Positions 5,649 through 6,477 of a stretch of 6,477 nucleotides of DNA are shown here, one piece after another; within the stretch, counting starts at the first letter, position 1; each line of letters begins with the position of its first letter. Origin of the DNA: Deltaproteobacteria bacterium (GTDB taxonomy: Bacteria; Desulfobacterota; Binatia; UBA9968); assembly GCA_005879435.1 (NCBI GenBank), contig VBKX01000221.1, forward strand, positions 1 through 6,477, given 5' to 3'. The notes beneath the pieces were generated by a model. The model did no database searches and was not told the origin of the DNA. It was given only the letters and a program-made list of their open reading frames with translations. A program made the position numbers and the translations under genes.

Positions 5649-5664
5649 CTGACACGCGTGCCAG
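5649..5664 (+). promoter_or_regulatory. Near-perfect 16-bp dyad just upstream of the iron transporter start
   Basis: The stretch CTGACACGCGTGCCAG is symmetric at 7 of 8 positions (one A/C mismatch) around a CACGCGTG core. It ends 13 bases before ATG 5678, next to the weak GGA ribosome binding site at 5669-5671. It could be an operator or a leader-RNA stem limiting translation. GC-rich dyads also arise by chance. Confidence 0.25.
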
Positions 5665-5677
5665 AACCGGACCTCTG

Positions 5678-6477
5678 ATGAAAAGTCAATCAAAGACCGC
5701 CGCAGCGGACATTGCCCGTTTTCGGCAGAATTATATCGTCGAGATGGACGGTATCGCCTTGTACCGTGCCATGGCCGCGGCCGAGCAGGACGATCAACGG
5801 GCGGCGATTTTTGAAAAACTGGCGCAGAACGAAGAGCGGCACGCGCAGCGATGGGCGAAGCTGATCCAGTCGGGCGGCGGCGCCGTGCCGGCGCATAAAC
5901 CTTCGGCTCGGGTGCAGATGCTCGGCTGGATGGCACGGCGGTTCGGCACGCACAGGGTCGTTCCGATCATCAGCAACATGGAAGCACGCGACGAAGCGGG
6001 ATATATGCGCCAGCCGGAGGCGGCAGGCTTGCCAGCGGAGGAAAGGGCGCATAGCCGGACGTTGCTGGCGATGGAGGGAAAAACATCGGGGCAGGAGTCG
6101 ATCGCCGGCACCGAACGATGGCATATCTCGGCGCACGGCGGCGGCCTACGCGCCGCGGTATTCGGCATCAATGATGGACTGCTTTCGAATTTTAGCCTCG
6201 TTATGGGATTCGCCGGTGCGGAGGCCAAGCCGGAATATATTATTCTCGCCGGCGTCGCCGGCCTGCTAGCCGGGTCTTTCTCCATGGCCGCGGGTGAATA
6301 TGTTTCCGTCAGCGCGCAACGCGAAGTCTTCGAACAACAGATCGCGATCGAGAAAGAAGAGCTGGAAATGTCACCCAAGGAAGAAGAGGAAGAGCTCTCG
6401 CTCATCTACCAAGCCAAGGGAATCCCGGAACAAGAAGCATCGCGATTGGCGCAGCGCATCATTCAAAATCCGAAGAC
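5678..6477 (+). CDS. mbfA: Ferritin-like/VIT1 fusion membrane iron protein (MbfA/Er-VIT type), 3' end outside the window
   Basis: The frame stays open from ATG 5678 to the right edge (266 codons). Residues about 8-135 are a ferritin-like diiron domain: E22 in the first helix, E52-E-R-H55 in the second, E102 and D105-E106 in the third, and E121-E-R-A-H125 in the fourth, fitting paired E...ExxH iron ligands. Residues from about 148 on are a VIT1/CCC1 transporter: the A-V-F-G-I-N-D-G-L motif (160-168), a first membrane helix (168-180), a second (188-206), then G206-E-Y-V-S-V-S-A-Q-R-E, followed by the acidic amphipathic helix region that binds metal in VIT proteins. The N-terminal domain oxidises or senses Fe2+, and the membrane part moves it. 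The characterised rhizobial MbfA exports iron and protects against peroxide. The rest of the VIT domain (about three further helices) is missing here. ATG 5678 has only a weak GGA six bases upstream. The upstream dyad-promoter suggests metal- or redox-dependent control. Confidence 0.88.
   Translation, partial: MKSQSKTAAADIARFRQNYIVEMDGIALYRAMAAAEQDDQRAAIFEKLAQNEERHAQRWAKLIQSGGGAVPAHKPSARVQMLGWMARRFGTHRVVPIISNMEARDEAGYMRQPEAAGLPAEERAHSRTLLAMEGKTSGQESIAGTERWHISAHGGGLRAAVFGINDGLLSNFSLVMGFAGAEAKPEYIILAGVAGLLAGSFSMAAGEYVSVSAQREVFEQQIAIEKEELEMSPKEEEEELSLIYQAKGIPEQEASRLAQRIIQNPK

Larger units (their letters stand above)
5109..5677. other. 569-bp divergent intergenic region, AT-richer than its flanks
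   Basis: No supportable gene lies here. It must contain the leftward promoter of the ExeA-like gene and the rightward promoter of the iron transporter gene. Visible structure: TTGCCG at 5133-5138, 5175-5180 and 5191-5196, with the first forming a hairpin-like dyad with CGGCAA (5140-5145). TTGAAG (5332-5337) and CTTCAA (5358-5363) form an inverted pair. Two TTGTC copies start 11 bases apart (5354 and 5365). There is also the dyad-promoter at 5527-5547 and a 16-bp dyad at 5649-5664. A 50-codon frame at 5277-5429 has no ribosome binding site and I do not call it. Confidence 0.5.

Noticed and set aside
5794..6405. 203-codon minus-strand reading frame, plus minus-strand frames at 5559-5936 and 5690-6136
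   Set aside because: All are antisense to the ferritin-like/VIT gene, which shows clear diiron and transporter motifs. They are Ser/Arg/Pro-rich shadows without motifs.
1..6477. Mobile elements, CRISPR arrays, rRNA or tRNA genes
   Set aside because: No transposase or integrase motif, no regularly spaced repeats, no terminal repeats and no cloverleaf or rRNA-like sequence was seen on reading the window by eye.

Overview
The window looks like a chromosomal stretch from a Gram-negative, respiring bacterium of moderate GC content. Pointers are an exported c-type cytochrome, an ExeA/GspA-type membrane ATPase with a predicted periplasmic SH3-like domain, and a ferritin-like/VIT iron transporter. 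The gene mix would fit a deltaproteobacterium-like or related environmental lineage. No rRNA or phylogenetic marker is present, so this placement is a guess.

Layout: positions 1-787 are read leftward. They hold a monohaem cytochrome c (380-787), a decayed [2Fe-2S] ferredoxin-domain fragment (92-346), and the 5' end of a CBS-domain protein that leaves the window (1-74). A regulatory gap of about 300 bp (788-1088) separates these from a rightward pair: a zf-TFIIB-like zinc-ribbon protein (1089-1415) and a 55-residue Cys-containing small ORF (1438-1605). That pair meets, tail to tail, a leftward two-gene unit made of a PLP-dependent threonine dehydratase with a C-terminal ACT domain (1999-3207) and a GGQ-motif release-factor-like protein (1567-1989). 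A third leftward gene (3456-5108) encodes the ExeA-like AAA+ ATPase. A 569-bp non-coding gap (5109-5677) carries a strong -10 box inside a perfect inverted repeat. The rightward 5'-partial gene for a ferritin-like/VIT1 membrane iron protein (5678-6477) follows it.

The genes do not form one pathway. They are short units: respiration remnants, a Zn-ribbon/small-protein pair, amino-acid catabolism or isoleucine synthesis coupled to a ribosome-rescue-type factor, an envelope ATPase, and iron handling. No mobile element, CRISPR array, tRNA or rRNA was seen. No clear new multi-gene system is visible. The observations most worth following are the unrecognised 55-residue ORF behind the zinc-ribbon gene, the decayed iron-sulfur fragment, and the dyad-overlapped promoter before the iron transporter gene.
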